From CAYQCE01 sp964415885 (GTDB lineage Bacteria > Zixibacteria > MSB-5A5 > JAABVY01 > JAHJOQ01), in NCBI GenBank assembly GCA_964415885.1, contig CAYQCE010000016.1:1-64000 (forward strand): DNA of 64,000 nucleotides, in the 5' to 3' direction. Every line of letters begins with the position of its first letter. Positions within the stretch are counted from its first letter, which is position 1. This document shows positions 17,144 through 27,185 of this stretch, one piece after another. The notes under the pieces were generated by a model, which was given only the letters and a program-made list of their open reading frames with translations, had not been told where the DNA came from and ran no database searches. Position numbers and translations under genes: made by a program.

Positions 17144-18784
17144 TTACCTTTCATTCATCATATCTTCAACGACAAGTCCAACCGGAATCGTTCCATAAGA
17201 CAGGACCTTTTCGTGAAAATTCTCCAGTTGGAAGTCCTCGCCGTTTTTAGCACCGTAATTCGACCTTAGCTCGAGCAGCGCGTTCTTCCCGAGAGTATAG
17301 CTCATCGGCTGCGTCGGGCTTTGTGTGTACCGCTTCACCTCTGAGATGGCATTCATCTCCTCCAGCCCGGCGTCGTCGACGAGAATACGGGCGGCATCCT
17401 GGAAGCTCATGTTTCCGCGGTGCAATTCCACATCTATTATAACCCGGCAGCCTCTCCAAAGTTGATCCTTGAGCTGAAAAAGCCTTGTTTTGAGGTCGTA
17501 GAAGCCCTGCTCGAACATCATCTCCTCGCAGTAAAGAGCCCAGCCCTCGGCGAATACCGATGTTTGGAATGCCTTCCGTACATCCGACTCGACCCGATTG
17601 GCATGCAAGAGCTGAACGTGATGCCCCGGGTAACCCTCATGGATCGCTTTCAGCATGATATGCTGCCTGGAATGACCGGTCAACTGCTCCAACTGGCTCG
17701 GTTCCGGCATGTTCGTGTCGACCGGAGTGACCCAGAATACTCCCTGCTGTTTGTCCTCGAACGCCTGCGGTGGCACATACGCCGCGTACGGATACCGTCC
17801 GCGCTTGAACTCGGGCGTCTCCTGGATTACAAGCGATTCTGATTCCGGTATCGAGACGATACGATTGTCGACCACAAACCTCCGCGCACGCTCGACCTCC
17901 CGAATGTAAGCATCGAGAAGACCAGATGAAGGTGGAGTATCCTGCTTGAACTCTCTAACAAGATCGCCCCAGAACTTATCGCTGTCGATTTTCGAGGCCG
18001 CCTCGCGAAGTGCCTTCCTCGTAGACTCAACCTCATCACGACCGATCTGGAGAAGGTCGTCGCAGTCGTACTCGAGCAGATGCTCATGTTTCAAGAGATA
18101 ATTGAACATATCCTCGCCGAGACGGTATTCACCTTTGGATTTCTCCATCAACTCGCCTTCGAGCCACCGGGAATACGCGTTCAGCGCCATGATGGCCTCG
18201 TTGTTGGCAAGCACGACCTCATTATGCAGATCCTTGACCTGACTCGCGTACATCGGGACCACACCGGCAAAGAAACCCATGCCGGACTGCGCAACCTCGA
18301 TCCCCATGCGAGTCCAGGCGGCCGGGATATCGTCGGAATTCTCGAGATTGGCGCGTCCTTCCTCAAGCAAACGCGGAATTTCCTTCAATCGCGCGAGAAC
18401 TGACGCAAGCCGTTCCTCCAGCGGCGCAAACTCCCGCATCAGAAGGACATACACCGACCAGAGCGCGATATCCGGATAGACCGTAGCATCTCGCTCCACA
18501 CGGCGATATTCCTCCTCGAGCTTGAGCATAGGATCCAGCGCAGATTGGAGTATTCTGAGGTCTATTCTCTGGTCATGGGATAGATCTGACAGGTCTTTCT
18601 CGAAAGAGTCGAGCTGAGACAGGTAGTTCTTGAACCTCGACAGACTCTCCTGTCGGCTGTCTCGATCGAGACGCTCGAGTTTATCGTCAAAGTCATGAAC
18701 ACCCGATCCGGTAGCTATGACCGGGTTGGTCTCGAACCAGTAACGGAGAATCTCTTCTGATAATTTTGCGAATCTCTCATTCAT
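17144..18784 (-). CDS. DUF885-family putative zinc metallopeptidase
   Basis: The 546-residue protein has no signal peptide and is mainly helical. The diagnostic HEGYPGHH motif lies at about residues 382-389, followed by FAEGWALYCEEMM at about 415, giving the likely zinc ligands (His382, Glu383 as base, His388 and a Glu). Such proteins resemble M32-type carboxypeptidases but are poorly characterised. The gene begins 63 nt after the large activase gene and is followed closely by thioredoxin. Confidence 0.88.
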   Translation of the reverse strand: MNERFAKLSEEILRYWFETNPVIATGSGVHDFDDKLERLDRDSRQESLSRFKNYLSQLDSFEKDLSDLSHDQRIDLRILQSALDPMLKLEEEYRRVERDATVYPDIALWSVYVLLMREFAPLEERLASVLARLKEIPRLLEEGRANLENSDDIPAAWTRMGIEVAQSGMGFFAGVVPMYASQVKDLHNEVVLANNEAIMALNAYSRWLEGELMEKSKGEYRLGEDMFNYLLKHEHLLEYDCDDLLQIGRDEVESTRKALREAASKIDSDKFWGDLVREFKQDTPPSSGLLDAYIREVERARRFVVDNRIVSIPESESLVIQETPEFKRGRYPYAAYVPPQAFEDKQQGVFWVTPVDTNMPEPSQLEQLTGHSRQHIMLKAIHEGYPGHHVQLLHANRVESDVRKAFQTSVFAEGWALYCEEMMFEQGFYDLKTRLFQLKDQLWRGCRVIIDVELHRGNMSFQDAARILVDDAGLEEMNAISEVKRYTQSPTQPMSYTLGKNALLELRSNYGAKNGEDFQLENFHEKVLSYGTIPVGLVVEDMMNER

Positions 18785-18847
18785 CTGACTAATCCGTGGA
18801 AAACTTGTCAGACGAATATAGAGCGGAAGTCACATAAATCAAGGGTT

Positions 18848-21800
18848 TTATTGGGCCACGGCCTGACGCCGGCGACGGTTCTCATCGAACTGCCGAGCCT
18901 GCAGAAGAAACGCCTCCAGACGGACATCCTCGTTCTTGTCCTCGAGACCCTCGTAGGCGAGATTCAGCCACGGCAACCCGTCACAGTGCTTCTGGACTTT
19001 CTTCGACATGGCCGTCACGATCGTTCCCGGCATACACGAGAACGGCGACGTGTTGATGACTCCACAGGCCCCCCGATGGTAGTAGTCGATCGCCTTTCCG
19101 ATTGAGAGAATCGCCTCGCCCGACAGCGACACATCGACAAATGGCTCCGCCAGTTTGACAAGACGCTCAACCGAAGCTTCATGCGCGAGCGGCACATCGT
19201 CCATCAACGCTTTCGAGAGATACTTCTCATCCCTTTTCTGAATCTTGTCCCGGACAAAACCGGAAAAGAGGTTCTTGAAATCGCCGTCTCGTTTGGAGGT
19301 ATATTTGTAGGTGAAATTGGTATAGAGAACCCACTCGGACATCGGAGCGAGCCAGACCTCGGCACCGAGTTCCTCCAGACGATCGATCAGGAAATTGTTC
19401 GAAAACCGGTTAGATCGGAGATATATCTCGCCGACGACTGCAATAATCGGCTTCTGCTCAAAGCCATTCGCCGGCAAGCGCTTGAAATCAGTCAAAGCCG
19501 AGAACAGCACGGTCGAGAGGTCCTGGCGGCGCTCTAACGCACTCCCCAGAATCTTGAGATAGTGCTTATAGAGCCGCTCACATTCATCAGGATTCTTCAC
19601 ATACGGCTTAAATCTGCGATTGATCTTGAACAGCAGGTCCGTCGCCACCACTCCGGACCACGCCAACCGCTTGAATCCGCCCTCTACGAACTGGAAATCG
19701 TTGTACGAATTCTCGGAATCCGGAGAAAAGATCGGGACATCCTCATATCCCAGCTTGTCGAGTATTGTTCGATGAAGCAGATGATACTGCCCGAATCGAC
19801 ATGGCCCCCCTGCAGACGGCATGAAGAACGCGCTCTGATCGCTCCTGAATCCGGGCTCCTTGATCTTGTGCACGAGATCACCGGTAGTGACCTGACATGG
19901 GAAGCACTCCTTCCCGCTCGTGAATTTCTTGCCCCACGCAAGGCTCTCCCTGGTCGGTTCCGGCAGAGCCTCGGCGTCCGTCCCGCACGCCTTGAGAGCA
20001 GCGGCGAATGCCACAGCATGATCCGACATATACGGAACGTAAACCTTACGCTTGTGTCCATTCGAGCGCGGCGTTGAAGCTACCGGCTCGGGCAACTCCT
20101 TCGGCTTGTATGCCTTCAGGCTGTCAAGAAACGCCTCCAGCCTGGTCACAGCTCCGGCATCAGCGGAATGCTCGTCGATCTCGAGCTGAAGGTACGGCTT
20201 GCCCTGCATCTGCTTCGAAAAGAAGTGCGTGATAAACGAATCCGGTCCGCAACCAAAGTTGGTGATATACACGGCGAAGAGATTCGGATGCTCTCGAATG
20301 AAATCTGCCGCAGCGAGAATACGCTGACCGAACCGCCAGTACATGTTTCGATTGGTGATTCCCGGCATGTACTTCGAGAGCGGGAGCATGTCAATCGGAA
20401 TTGTCTTCACACCGAGTTCACGTAACTTGGCCGGTATTTCGAGCGAGAGCTTGTCGTCGCAGCCGTTGTAAGGTCGTGAGATCACGACAACCGCCTTCTC
20501 GTCGGGATCGAGCGAGTCGAGGAACTCACGACCCGCCGACTGCAGCTTGCCGTAGAACTGCTTCTGCGCCTGCATCGCTTCTTTCACAGCCTTATGATAT
20601 TCCGGATCGGTGAGTTTGAAGACCTCCTGTATAGGCTGCAGTCTCTCGAGCAGGAACCTCTCGTCCATCTTGAGATGAACCGGCACGGTCACCAGCCTGG
20701 TCCTGGTGTTCGAGAAGTCGACATTCGCCTTTACGTTGTACGGTATCGCCTGTATGTACGGGCAGAGATAGCTGTTACTGTGGGGCGAACCTTCGTCATG
20801 CACATTTATCACGCTCGGCAGAAAGATGTAGTCGACCCCCTTCTCGATCAGGTCCACTATATGGCCGAACGTCACTTTGATCGGAAAGCAGGTTTCTGCC
20901 GAGAAATTTTCGAGTCCGTAATTGAGAATCTTCTGATTTGTAGTCGCCGAAAGCACAGTCCGGTAACCAAGCGAATGGAAGAACGCCGACCAGAGGGGAT
21001 AGAGCTCGTAATTAACCAGGATACGCGGAATCCCGATCCTGATTTTGCTGCGCTCCTCGTGTTCGACCCTCTTCGGCACGGAATACAGGAAGCGGTTGCG
21101 AAGCTTGTATAGATCGGTCCCGGTCATTTTTTTCGTAGAGTGATCGACGTCGTACTTCTCGCAGCGGGAACCGTAGTAGAGAGGCTCCTCACCCTCGATT
21201 ACGACTCGACGAATCTCACACATATTCGTACAGTCTTCGCAAACAAACGATTCGATATGATATTTCTTGCTGGATAGATCGAAACCCTTGAATCTGCTGT
21301 CTGGCGTGGAAATCTCCTGACGGGCCAGCATGGCGGCGCCTATGGCGCCCGTGACATCGTGATGCGGCGGCACAGTCACCGACTTCTCGGTAACCTTCTC
21401 GAATGCGGCTACTACCGCACGGTTCCATGCTACGCCGCCCTGGAAAAAGATGTGATTCCCGATACGACGATCCTGCACAACCTTCGTGAGGTAGTTGTTC
21501 ACAATCGAATATGCCAGACCGGCGACGAGATCATCCTTCTCCGCGCCCGACTGCTGATGCGCCACGAGATCCGATTCCATGAATACGGTACAGCGCTCGC
21601 CGCAACCAACCGGACATGATGCCCCGAGCGCGAGATCGCCGAATTCCTCTTCGATCCTGATGTTGAGCTTCTCGGCCTGCTCCTGGAGGAACGAGCCTGT
21701 CCCCGCTGCGCATGCTTTATTCATCTCGAAATCGACAACAACCTGATTGTCGATGGAAATGTACTTGGAATCCTGTCCACCGATCTCAAAGATCGTATCC

Positions 21801-23047
21801 ACCTTCGGATCGAGAGCTATTGCAGCCGTCGCCTGTGCTGTGATCTCGTTACGAACGACGTCCGCGCCGACAAAATCGCCGACGAGGTATCTGCCGGAAC
21901 CGGTCGTTCCGCACGCTGCTATCGAGATTCTGCCGTCGAGTTCCTCCCCAACCTCCTTCAGACCCTTCCGCACAGCCTCGAGCGGACGCCCCGCAGTCAT
22001 CAGATATCTGCGAGAGAGAACGTTGTTGTTCTCGTCGATCACCACAACATTCGTTGAGAGTGAACCGATATCTATCCCGAGGTAACCCGTGGTTGTTTCC
22101 GGCGATATCTGACTGCCGGAAAGCGTCGTGTCATAGTATTTGCTTTCAGGGGAATTGTACTCGAGAGGTGGTGCGCCCTCGCCATCACCACTGTTTCTTT
22201 CGGTTGCGGCAAGGTTGGAATAAAGATCGAATACTACCGGCCTGTCAAGCTTCGCGACATACATCGCTGCACCGAACGCATTCATATTCTTATGAAGTTC
22301 GGGCACGACAAGCTCGCCCTCTTTCAGGCCGAGGATATCCTCGAAAGCCTTTATCATCCCGATGTTGGCGGCGACACCGCCCTGAAACGATACAGGCTTC
22401 GTGAATTTCTTGCCGCTCGCAATCGCCGACTTGAAATTCCGCGCTACGGCGTAACACAGCCCTGCAACGATATCGTAATCGGGAGTTGCAATCTGCTGGA
22501 GATGGATCATATCCGACTTGGCAAATACAGAACATCTGCCGGCAATTCTCGGCGGGTGTTTCGACTTGATGGCAAGCTCACCGAATTCATCCTCTATGGA
22601 AAGACCAAGCCTGTTTGCCTGCTGATCGAGAAACGAGCCTGTCCCGGCTGCGCAAAGCGAGTTCATGGCAAGATCGATCAAAAGAAGCCGCCCCGACAAC
22701 TCGTCCCTGTTAACCAGTATCAGTTTCGAGTCTTCGCCGCCCATTTCGATAACAGTCCTGACATCCGGAAGGAGAAAATCGTTAGCCGCGAGGTTCGCGA
22801 GTACCTCGTTTAGAAAGTCGCCGCCAAGTCTTCGCTGCGCGAGTCTTCCGCCGGAACCGGTTGAACACAATCCACCGATGTTGGAAAACCCAACCTCCCT
22901 GTCGACTTCGCTCAGAGTCTCCTCGAGGCGGGTTACCGGCTGACCGGAGACACGCCCGTAATAAGTGTATTGGACAGATCCGGACTTGTCGACTACGACT
23001 GCCTTGAGAGCAACTGAACCGATATCGAGGCCGAGGTAATACTTCAC
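18848..23047 (-). CDS. Tandem acyl-CoA dehydratase activase (BadF/BadG family) with DUF2229 region
   Basis: This 1399-residue protein has two ASKHA-type ATPase domains of the (R)-2-hydroxyacyl-CoA dehydratase activator family. Domain 1 (about 1-270) opens with YYLGLDIGSVALKAVV and has cluster cysteines in LCAAGTGSF and GRCSVFAKSD. Domain 2 (about 320-590) opens with GYLGIDIGSLSTNVVV and has KACAAGTGSF and GERCTVFMESD. A Cys-rich linker (FVCEDCTNMCEI, about residue 605) leads into a ~750-residue DUF2229/dehydratase-D-like part. Classical activases are homodimers sharing one [4Fe-4S] cluster at the interface, so the fusion could hold the cluster within one chain. No dehydratase genes lie nearby. 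Confidence 0.9.
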   Translation of the reverse strand: MKYYLGLDIGSVALKAVVVDKSGSVQYTYYGRVSGQPVTRLEETLSEVDREVGFSNIGGLCSTGSGGRLAQRRLGGDFLNEVLANLAANDFLLPDVRTVIEMGGEDSKLILVNRDELSGRLLLIDLAMNSLCAAGTGSFLDQQANRLGLSIEDEFGELAIKSKHPPRIAGRCSVFAKSDMIHLQQIATPDYDIVAGLCYAVARNFKSAIASGKKFTKPVSFQGGVAANIGMIKAFEDILGLKEGELVVPELHKNMNAFGAAMYVAKLDRPVVFDLYSNLAATERNSGDGEGAPPLEYNSPESKYYDTTLSGSQISPETTTGYLGIDIGSLSTNVVVIDENNNVLSRRYLMTAGRPLEAVRKGLKEVGEELDGRISIAACGTTGSGRYLVGDFVGADVVRNEITAQATAAIALDPKVDTIFEIGGQDSKYISIDNQVVVDFEMNKACAAGTGSFLQEQAEKLNIRIEEEFGDLALGASCPVGCGERCTVFMESDLVAHQQSGAEKDDLVAGLAYSIVNNYLTKVVQDRRIGNHIFFQGGVAWNRAVVAAFEKVTEKSVTVPPHHDVTGAIGAAMLARQEISTPDSRFKGFDLSSKKYHIESFVCEDCTNMCEIRRVVIEGEEPLYYGSRCEKYDVDHSTKKMTGTDLYKLRNRFLYSVPKRVEHEERSKIRIGIPRILVNYELYPLWSAFFHSLGYRTVLSATTNQKILNYGLENFSAETCFPIKVTFGHIVDLIEKGVDYIFLPSVINVHDEGSPHSNSYLCPYIQAIPYNVKANVDFSNTRTRLVTVPVHLKMDERFLLERLQPIQEVFKLTDPEYHKAVKEAMQAQKQFYGKLQSAGREFLDSLDPDEKAVVVISRPYNGCDDKLSLEIPAKLRELGVKTIPIDMLPLSKYMPGITNRNMYWRFGQRILAAADFIREHPNLFAVYITNFGCGPDSFITHFFSKQMQGKPYLQLEIDEHSADAGAVTRLEAFLDSLKAYKPKELPEPVASTPRSNGHKRKVYVPYMSDHAVAFAAALKACGTDAEALPEPTRESLAWGKKFTSGKECFPCQVTTGDLVHKIKEPGFRSDQSAFFMPSAGGPCRFGQYHLLHRTILDKLGYEDVPIFSPDSENSYNDFQFVEGGFKRLAWSGVVATDLLFKINRRFKPYVKNPDECERLYKHYLKILGSALERRQDLSTVLFSALTDFKRLPANGFEQKPIIAVVGEIYLRSNRFSNNFLIDRLEELGAEVWLAPMSEWVLYTNFTYKYTSKRDGDFKNLFSGFVRDKIQKRDEKYLSKALMDDVPLAHEASVERLVKLAEPFVDVSLSGEAILSIGKAIDYYHRGACGVINTSPFSCMPGTIVTAMSKKVQKHCDGLPWLNLAYEGLEDKNEDVRLEAFLLQARQFDENRRRRQAVAQ

Positions 23048-23185
23048 GACGGAATTCCCTTTCCCTTCTGATTACCGAAACTTTTAAATATACGAGAGAT
23101 GCCGGACTCAGCAAAACAAAAACAGGCTCGCATTGCAGAGCTCAGTCGTCTGGCTTTTCGACTGCTGATAAGAAGTGCGCGACTA

Positions 23186-25372
23186 CTACGCTACTCCACA
23201 GGCGACATGTCTCTTTCTATGGTACCAGGACATCAAACTTCCAGTAATTATGAGTATCGCTCCAACCCATACGAGCAGTATCAGCGGCTTCTCCGACACT
23301 TCCACGATCAAGCGCTCCGTCGGACCGGATTCCGCACCACTCAAACGCAAACTGACCGTGCGACGTGACGGATCGAGATCGTCGAGATAAATCACCGCAC
23401 CGCCAACACCGAGCGTATCCGCCTGAAATGACCTCGTTCCGTTATCGTGAACGGTCAGTGATGGTGTCACAGTAACTGTGTCACTCCCTCGGTAGGCGTA
23501 TATCAGTGCACCGACCTTCATCTCCCCCGGTTCGCCGTGAGCACCCAGATCGTACTCCTCGAACTGTACCGTCCACTCACCGAGCGTTCCGGTTTCATCC
23601 TTCGAGAGCGTCAAGGATTCACCCGGCTTGACCTGCTCAACCTGTTCCGGAGCAATGTATAGATCGTATAACAGATTCGAGCGAACATACGGCTCGCGCA
23701 TCAGGCCGCGGTTGTACTCATCATAGTAGAGCTTCGCCTGCGCACCGTACTCTTTCCCATTCTCATTCACAGTCACCTGAACCGCATTGTCGGGGTCAGT
23801 AATCTCTCCCGCCATTCCCGTATAAGTCAGCTTATATCCCATCACCTCGCCTGGCTCGCCCTTCATCAGCACGGCCTTCTTCGATGTCGCAAACACGCCC
23901 GTCGCGAGAAAGCCAATGAGGATGACTCCGAATCCGAAATGCGCGAGGAAGCTGCCTATTCGCGTCCCGATCTTCTTCGAGAAAGCGGCGTACAGATGAA
24001 GATTCGCAGCCGCTACAAACACCGCGCCGAATACGAGAATCAAGTGCTTCGCGCTCGATACGCCCAGCAACACTGCGACAATCACGCCGACGACTGCGAC
24101 GGCGAAGGACGGCAGGGCTTTCTTGACGAAACTAGCCGCGTCTCTGCCGTTGGCCCGGAGATACATGGCAATCGCCGTTGTCAGGGCCATCAGAATGCCG
24201 ATCGGCAATGCAATGTTCGTGTAGTACCTCATGCTCACATTCCCGGTGGACTCAAAGAACGGCAGGCGGGTGATCAGCGGCGATGATGTGCCTATTAAGA
24301 CCAGTAGCGCGAACAGCGATGTCAAAACGAGTCCGAGCGATATGAAGAAATCGGATGACCAGGCACTCTGTATCTTCTCGCCGGTCTTGACAGATTTGAA
24401 TCGATAGATCATCAGTCCGCCGATTAGCACCACGAACAGCAACAGGAATGATACAAGATAAGCGTTTGTCCCCAGGTCAGTGAACGAATGTACCGAGAAA
24501 TCGGCAAGCACACCGCTTCGTGTCAGGAACGTGCCATACACGACGAGCAGAAAGCCGAACGCAGCGAGAAGCAGATTCGTCTTGCGAAGCTGCCCTTTCT
24601 TTCGTTCGATGAGCAGGCCGTGCAAGAGCGCGAGATTTGTCAGCCACGGTATCAGCGACGCGTTTTCGACTGGATCCCATGCCCAGTATCCGCCCCAGCC
24701 GAGGGTCTCGTACGCCCAGTAGCCGCCGAGAAAGATACCGAGTCCGAGGATCGCCGATGACATGGCAACCCACGGGAAAACCCGCGACGCCCATCCCTCG
24801 TAGTTGTTCTTCGTGAGCGCCGCCAGAGCATAGGAAAACGGCACCGCCATCAATGCAAACCCGATGAAGACCACTGGCGGATGGATAATCATCCAGAAAT
24901 TCTGCAAGAGAGGATTCAATCCGCGCCCCTCGACAGGCATCGACGGAAGCATCCTGAAAGGTGACCGAACAGCAAGCAGCACCATCAGGAAAAGCGCACC
25001 GAGAAGATAGTAGAACATCACCGTCGGCGTCATCTCGTCCTTGCGCTTATATATAGCGAATCCGATTAGCGTCGTGAACAGAAGCCACAGCAGAAACGTA
25101 CCGACCTGGCCCGCCCAAAAAGTCGAAAACAGAAGCAGGAAGGACAAATCGGTCGAGCTGTAGTCGTTGACATACTCCAACTGGAAATTGTGGGTTAGTA
25201 TAAAATAGAGCAGCATCCCCGAGATTATCGCGGTGAAGCCCGCGAACAGGCGGTAGCCTCTGATACCGAGAGTCAAATAGGATGACTTCCCAAAAGCTGT
25301 CAGAGAGTATCCCGCCAGCGCAATGAGGCAGGATGCAAACGTCATTGCCAGTAATATATTGCCAGATAACAC
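23186..25372 (-). CDS. ccmF: Cytochrome c heme lyase subunit CcmF
   Basis: The 728-residue polytopic protein has the tryptophan-rich WWD heme-handling region (GGYWAWDPVENASLIPWL) and the IHPP-type motif region (MIIHPPVVFIGF). A large periplasmic part sits near residues 510-690. It starts with GTG immediately after the ccmE stop. It receives heme from CcmE and ligates it to apocytochromes. It is the last gene of the ccmABCDEF operon; no ccmG, ccmH or ccmI follows. Confidence 0.95.
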   Translation of the reverse strand: MLSGNILLAMTFASCLIALAGYSLTAFGKSSYLTLGIRGYRLFAGFTAIISGMLLYFILTHNFQLEYVNDYSSTDLSFLLLFSTFWAGQVGTFLLWLLFTTLIGFAIYKRKDEMTPTVMFYYLLGALFLMVLLAVRSPFRMLPSMPVEGRGLNPLLQNFWMIIHPPVVFIGFALMAVPFSYALAALTKNNYEGWASRVFPWVAMSSAILGLGIFLGGYWAYETLGWGGYWAWDPVENASLIPWLTNLALLHGLLIERKKGQLRKTNLLLAAFGFLLVVYGTFLTRSGVLADFSVHSFTDLGTNAYLVSFLLLFVVLIGGLMIYRFKSVKTGEKIQSAWSSDFFISLGLVLTSLFALLVLIGTSSPLITRLPFFESTGNVSMRYYTNIALPIGILMALTTAIAMYLRANGRDAASFVKKALPSFAVAVVGVIVAVLLGVSSAKHLILVFGAVFVAAANLHLYAAFSKKIGTRIGSFLAHFGFGVILIGFLATGVFATSKKAVLMKGEPGEVMGYKLTYTGMAGEITDPDNAVQVTVNENGKEYGAQAKLYYDEYNRGLMREPYVRSNLLYDLYIAPEQVEQVKPGESLTLSKDETGTLGEWTVQFEEYDLGAHGEPGEMKVGALIYAYRGSDTVTVTPSLTVHDNGTRSFQADTLGVGGAVIYLDDLDPSRRTVSLRLSGAESGPTERLIVEVSEKPLILLVWVGAILIITGSLMSWYHRKRHVACGVA

Positions 25373-25747
25373 CTAGGATTCTCCCTCATACTTGGATGGG
25401 CACTTCAGAAGCAACTCATCGGCGTGAAACACACCGTCCTGGAACTTGCCCTTGCAGACAATCCGCTCAGCCTGGTCGAAGTTGCCGGGCATAGCGCCTG
25501 CATAGATAACAGTCATAGGGATTTCAGATTCATGCTCGGCGTCAATGAGGTCAAAGACAAGCCGCAGGCTGTCGGCATCATACTTCACACGGTCCTTCAG
25601 AACCTCACCGATAACCTGCACTCGCTTGTCAGTCTCCTGCGCCTCGGCGAAGGACACATACGGCGTCAGTGACTTTGAGAATGATGTGAATACCAATACG
25701 GCTGCGGCAATTATGATGACCGCCCCGACAATCCACTTACTTCTCAC
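25373..25747 (-). CDS. ccmE: Heme chaperone CcmE, Cys-type (CXXXY) variant
   Basis: The 124-residue protein has an N-terminal membrane anchor (about residues 7-24), then an OB-fold domain (VQVIGEVLKDRVKY; FDLIDAEHESEIPMTVIYAG; GKFQDGVFHADELLLKC). In classical CcmE the heme is bound covalently by a His in an HXXXY motif. Here the motif is Cys-Pro-Ser-Lys-Tyr (CXXXY). This variant is known from Desulfovibrio and archaea (system I*). It overlaps ccmD by 11 nt and abuts ccmF. Confidence 0.93.
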   Translation of the reverse strand: MRSKWIVGAVIIIAAAVLVFTSFSKSLTPYVSFAEAQETDKRVQVIGEVLKDRVKYDADSLRLVFDLIDAEHESEIPMTVIYAGAMPGNFDQAERIVCKGKFQDGVFHADELLLKCPSKYEGES

Positions 25748-25859
25748 GCTTCTCCAACCTCTTGACTCTGTTGTTCAACCTATAGATAAGTACGAATATT
25801 CCGACCCAAATTATAAGCATTGATGCAAGCGCCGCAATATTATATGAATCACCCTGCAT
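25737..25859 (-). CDS. ccmD: CcmD-like small membrane protein
   Basis: This 40-residue frame encodes one membrane helix (about 9-26, LASMLIIWVGIFVLIYRL) followed by a basic tail (NNRVKRLEKREK), the standard CcmD layout. It overlaps the end of ccmC by 11 nt and the start of ccmE by 11 nt. CcmD connects the CcmABC complex with CcmE. The frame stays open upstream, but that part is the antisense-free alternative frame of ccmC and not a real extension. Confidence 0.82.
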   Translation of the reverse strand: MQGDSYNIAALASMLIIWVGIFVLIYRLNNRVKRLEKREK

Positions 25860-26520
25860 CGAGTTCCTCCAAATGTTTGTGCTCCAATGAGATGACTCTT
25901 CCTCCCAGATTGAATAGCCAGTAATAGATCGCAAGGAAACACGCCAGCGATGAGAAGAATATCGTTGCCACATAACCCTTGATATCAATTTGCCCTTCAG
26001 AAACAATGGTGTCCGACGGGTGCAGAGATTCATACACACGGGGGAGTACAAACCCGAACACCGGTACCGCCACGAAAGCCAAAATAAGATAGACCGCCGA
26101 AAATGACGCTCTTCGACGCTCGTCGGTGACCGCCTGACGAAGCGCGAAATACGCTGCATAGATCAGCATCAGAATCAAAATCGAAGTCTGCCTCGGATCC
26201 CAGTTCCAGTAGGCCCCCCAGGCTATCTTGGCGAACACAGCCCCTGTCAGCGTAGCGAGCACACAGAAGACCAGTCCCAGTTCCACGGACATTGCCGCCT
26301 TCCCGTCATCGAGCGGATTGCGCCGCTTGAGGTATAGAATGCTGTAGATCATCGAAACGGCGAACGCCACAAACGACACAAACGCCTGCGGGACATGAAA
26401 ATAGAAGATCCGGGACCCCTCGGACCAGACCTGGCCAGACATCGGCGGTGGCTTGATGAACGCATACACTATCACCGCACCGAGATATATCAACAAACCG
26501 AATTTCAGTAAAGTAGTCAT
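25849..26520 (-). CDS. ccmC: Heme exporter subunit CcmC
   Basis: The 223-residue polytopic protein has the WWD signature AWGAYWNWDPRQTS, plus two conserved histidine regions near helices 2 and 6 (YFHVPQAF; SLHPSD). These are the CcmC heme-attachment features. It starts at ATG 26520, forming an ATGA overlap with ccmB; an ATG at 26529 is less likely. Confidence 0.95.
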   Translation of the reverse strand: MTTLLKFGLLIYLGAVIVYAFIKPPPMSGQVWSEGSRIFYFHVPQAFVSFVAFAVSMIYSILYLKRRNPLDDGKAAMSVELGLVFCVLATLTGAVFAKIAWGAYWNWDPRQTSILILMLIYAAYFALRQAVTDERRRASFSAVYLILAFVAVPVFGFVLPRVYESLHPSDTIVSEGQIDIKGYVATIFFSSLACFLAIYYWLFNLGGRVISLEHKHLEELDAG

Positions 26521-27185
26521 TCGTTCCACACGTACTCAAACAGCATGTACGACAGTGTAACAACAATCACCGGATACGCAATAAGAATCTTGACTTCATC
26601 GAACAATTCTGTCCATTTAACGCCATCGAGTATGCTCTCGGTTCCACCTATCGCCGCGATGAGAATGGGCAGCAGCAAAGGAAACGACAGTACGGCAAAG
26701 AGTGCACCCTTCATCGCTGTCTTCGAGACTATCGCCGCAATAATCGTGGTAGCAGCCGACAATCCGACGGTCCCGAGAAAAATCACCATCACGAACTGGA
26801 TGTAATCCGGGACATCGAGATCCATAAGAAAAACATAGAGCACCACGAGCACCACTACGAGAAAAGCCGACAGCGCAAAGCTGAAAAGCAGCTTCCCGAC
26901 ATAGACAACTCCCGGATCAGAATAGAGCCGCAAGAGATCGCCGGTCTTGGATTCCTCCTCCTTCACAAAACTCAGCGACTGTGCCTGCAGACTCGAAAAG
27001 AGTATCGCGATCCAGATGAAACCGGCGTGAAGCGATGGCGTGTCAATCTGGATTCCAACTGTGAGACCGACCGCCACAACTGTTACAACCGAGAACAAAG
27101 CGAGCGCGTTGATCGCGTATCGCGTGCGCAGCTCCACCCGAATATCCTTGGCGGTCAACGCCAGCACCTTCCTAATCCAGCCCAA
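26517..27185 (-). CDS. ccmB: Heme exporter subunit CcmB
   Basis: The membrane protein (222 residues) has six helices and the family N-terminal cytoplasmic helix (KDIRVELRTRYAI), followed by FVKEEESKTGDLLRLYSDP, a typical CcmB coupling segment. I favour a TTG start at 27185 behind GGAGGGCAGG; an ATG at 27221 gives a longer version overlapping ccmA by 50 nt without a ribosome-binding site. It pairs with CcmA in the ABC transporter-like complex. Confidence 0.9.
   Translation of the reverse strand: MGWIRKVLALTAKDIRVELRTRYAINALALFSVVTVVAVGLTVGIQIDTPSLHAGFIWIAILFSSLQAQSLSFVKEEESKTGDLLRLYSDPGVVYVGKLLFSFALSAFLVVVLVVLYVFLMDLDVPDYIQFVMVIFLGTVGLSAATTIIAAIVSKTAMKGALFAVLSFPLLLPILIAAIGGTESILDGVKWTELFDEVKILIAYPVIVVTLSYMLFEYVWNE

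Noticed and set aside
18784..18812. TCTGAC/GTCAGA inverted repeat between activase and DUF885 genes
   Set aside because: A 6-bp stem with a 17-nt loop and no T-run is not convincing as a terminator.
25860..26159. Upstream part of the 140-codon frame containing ccmD
   Set aside because: It lies in another frame of ccmC; only the last 40 codons match CcmD.
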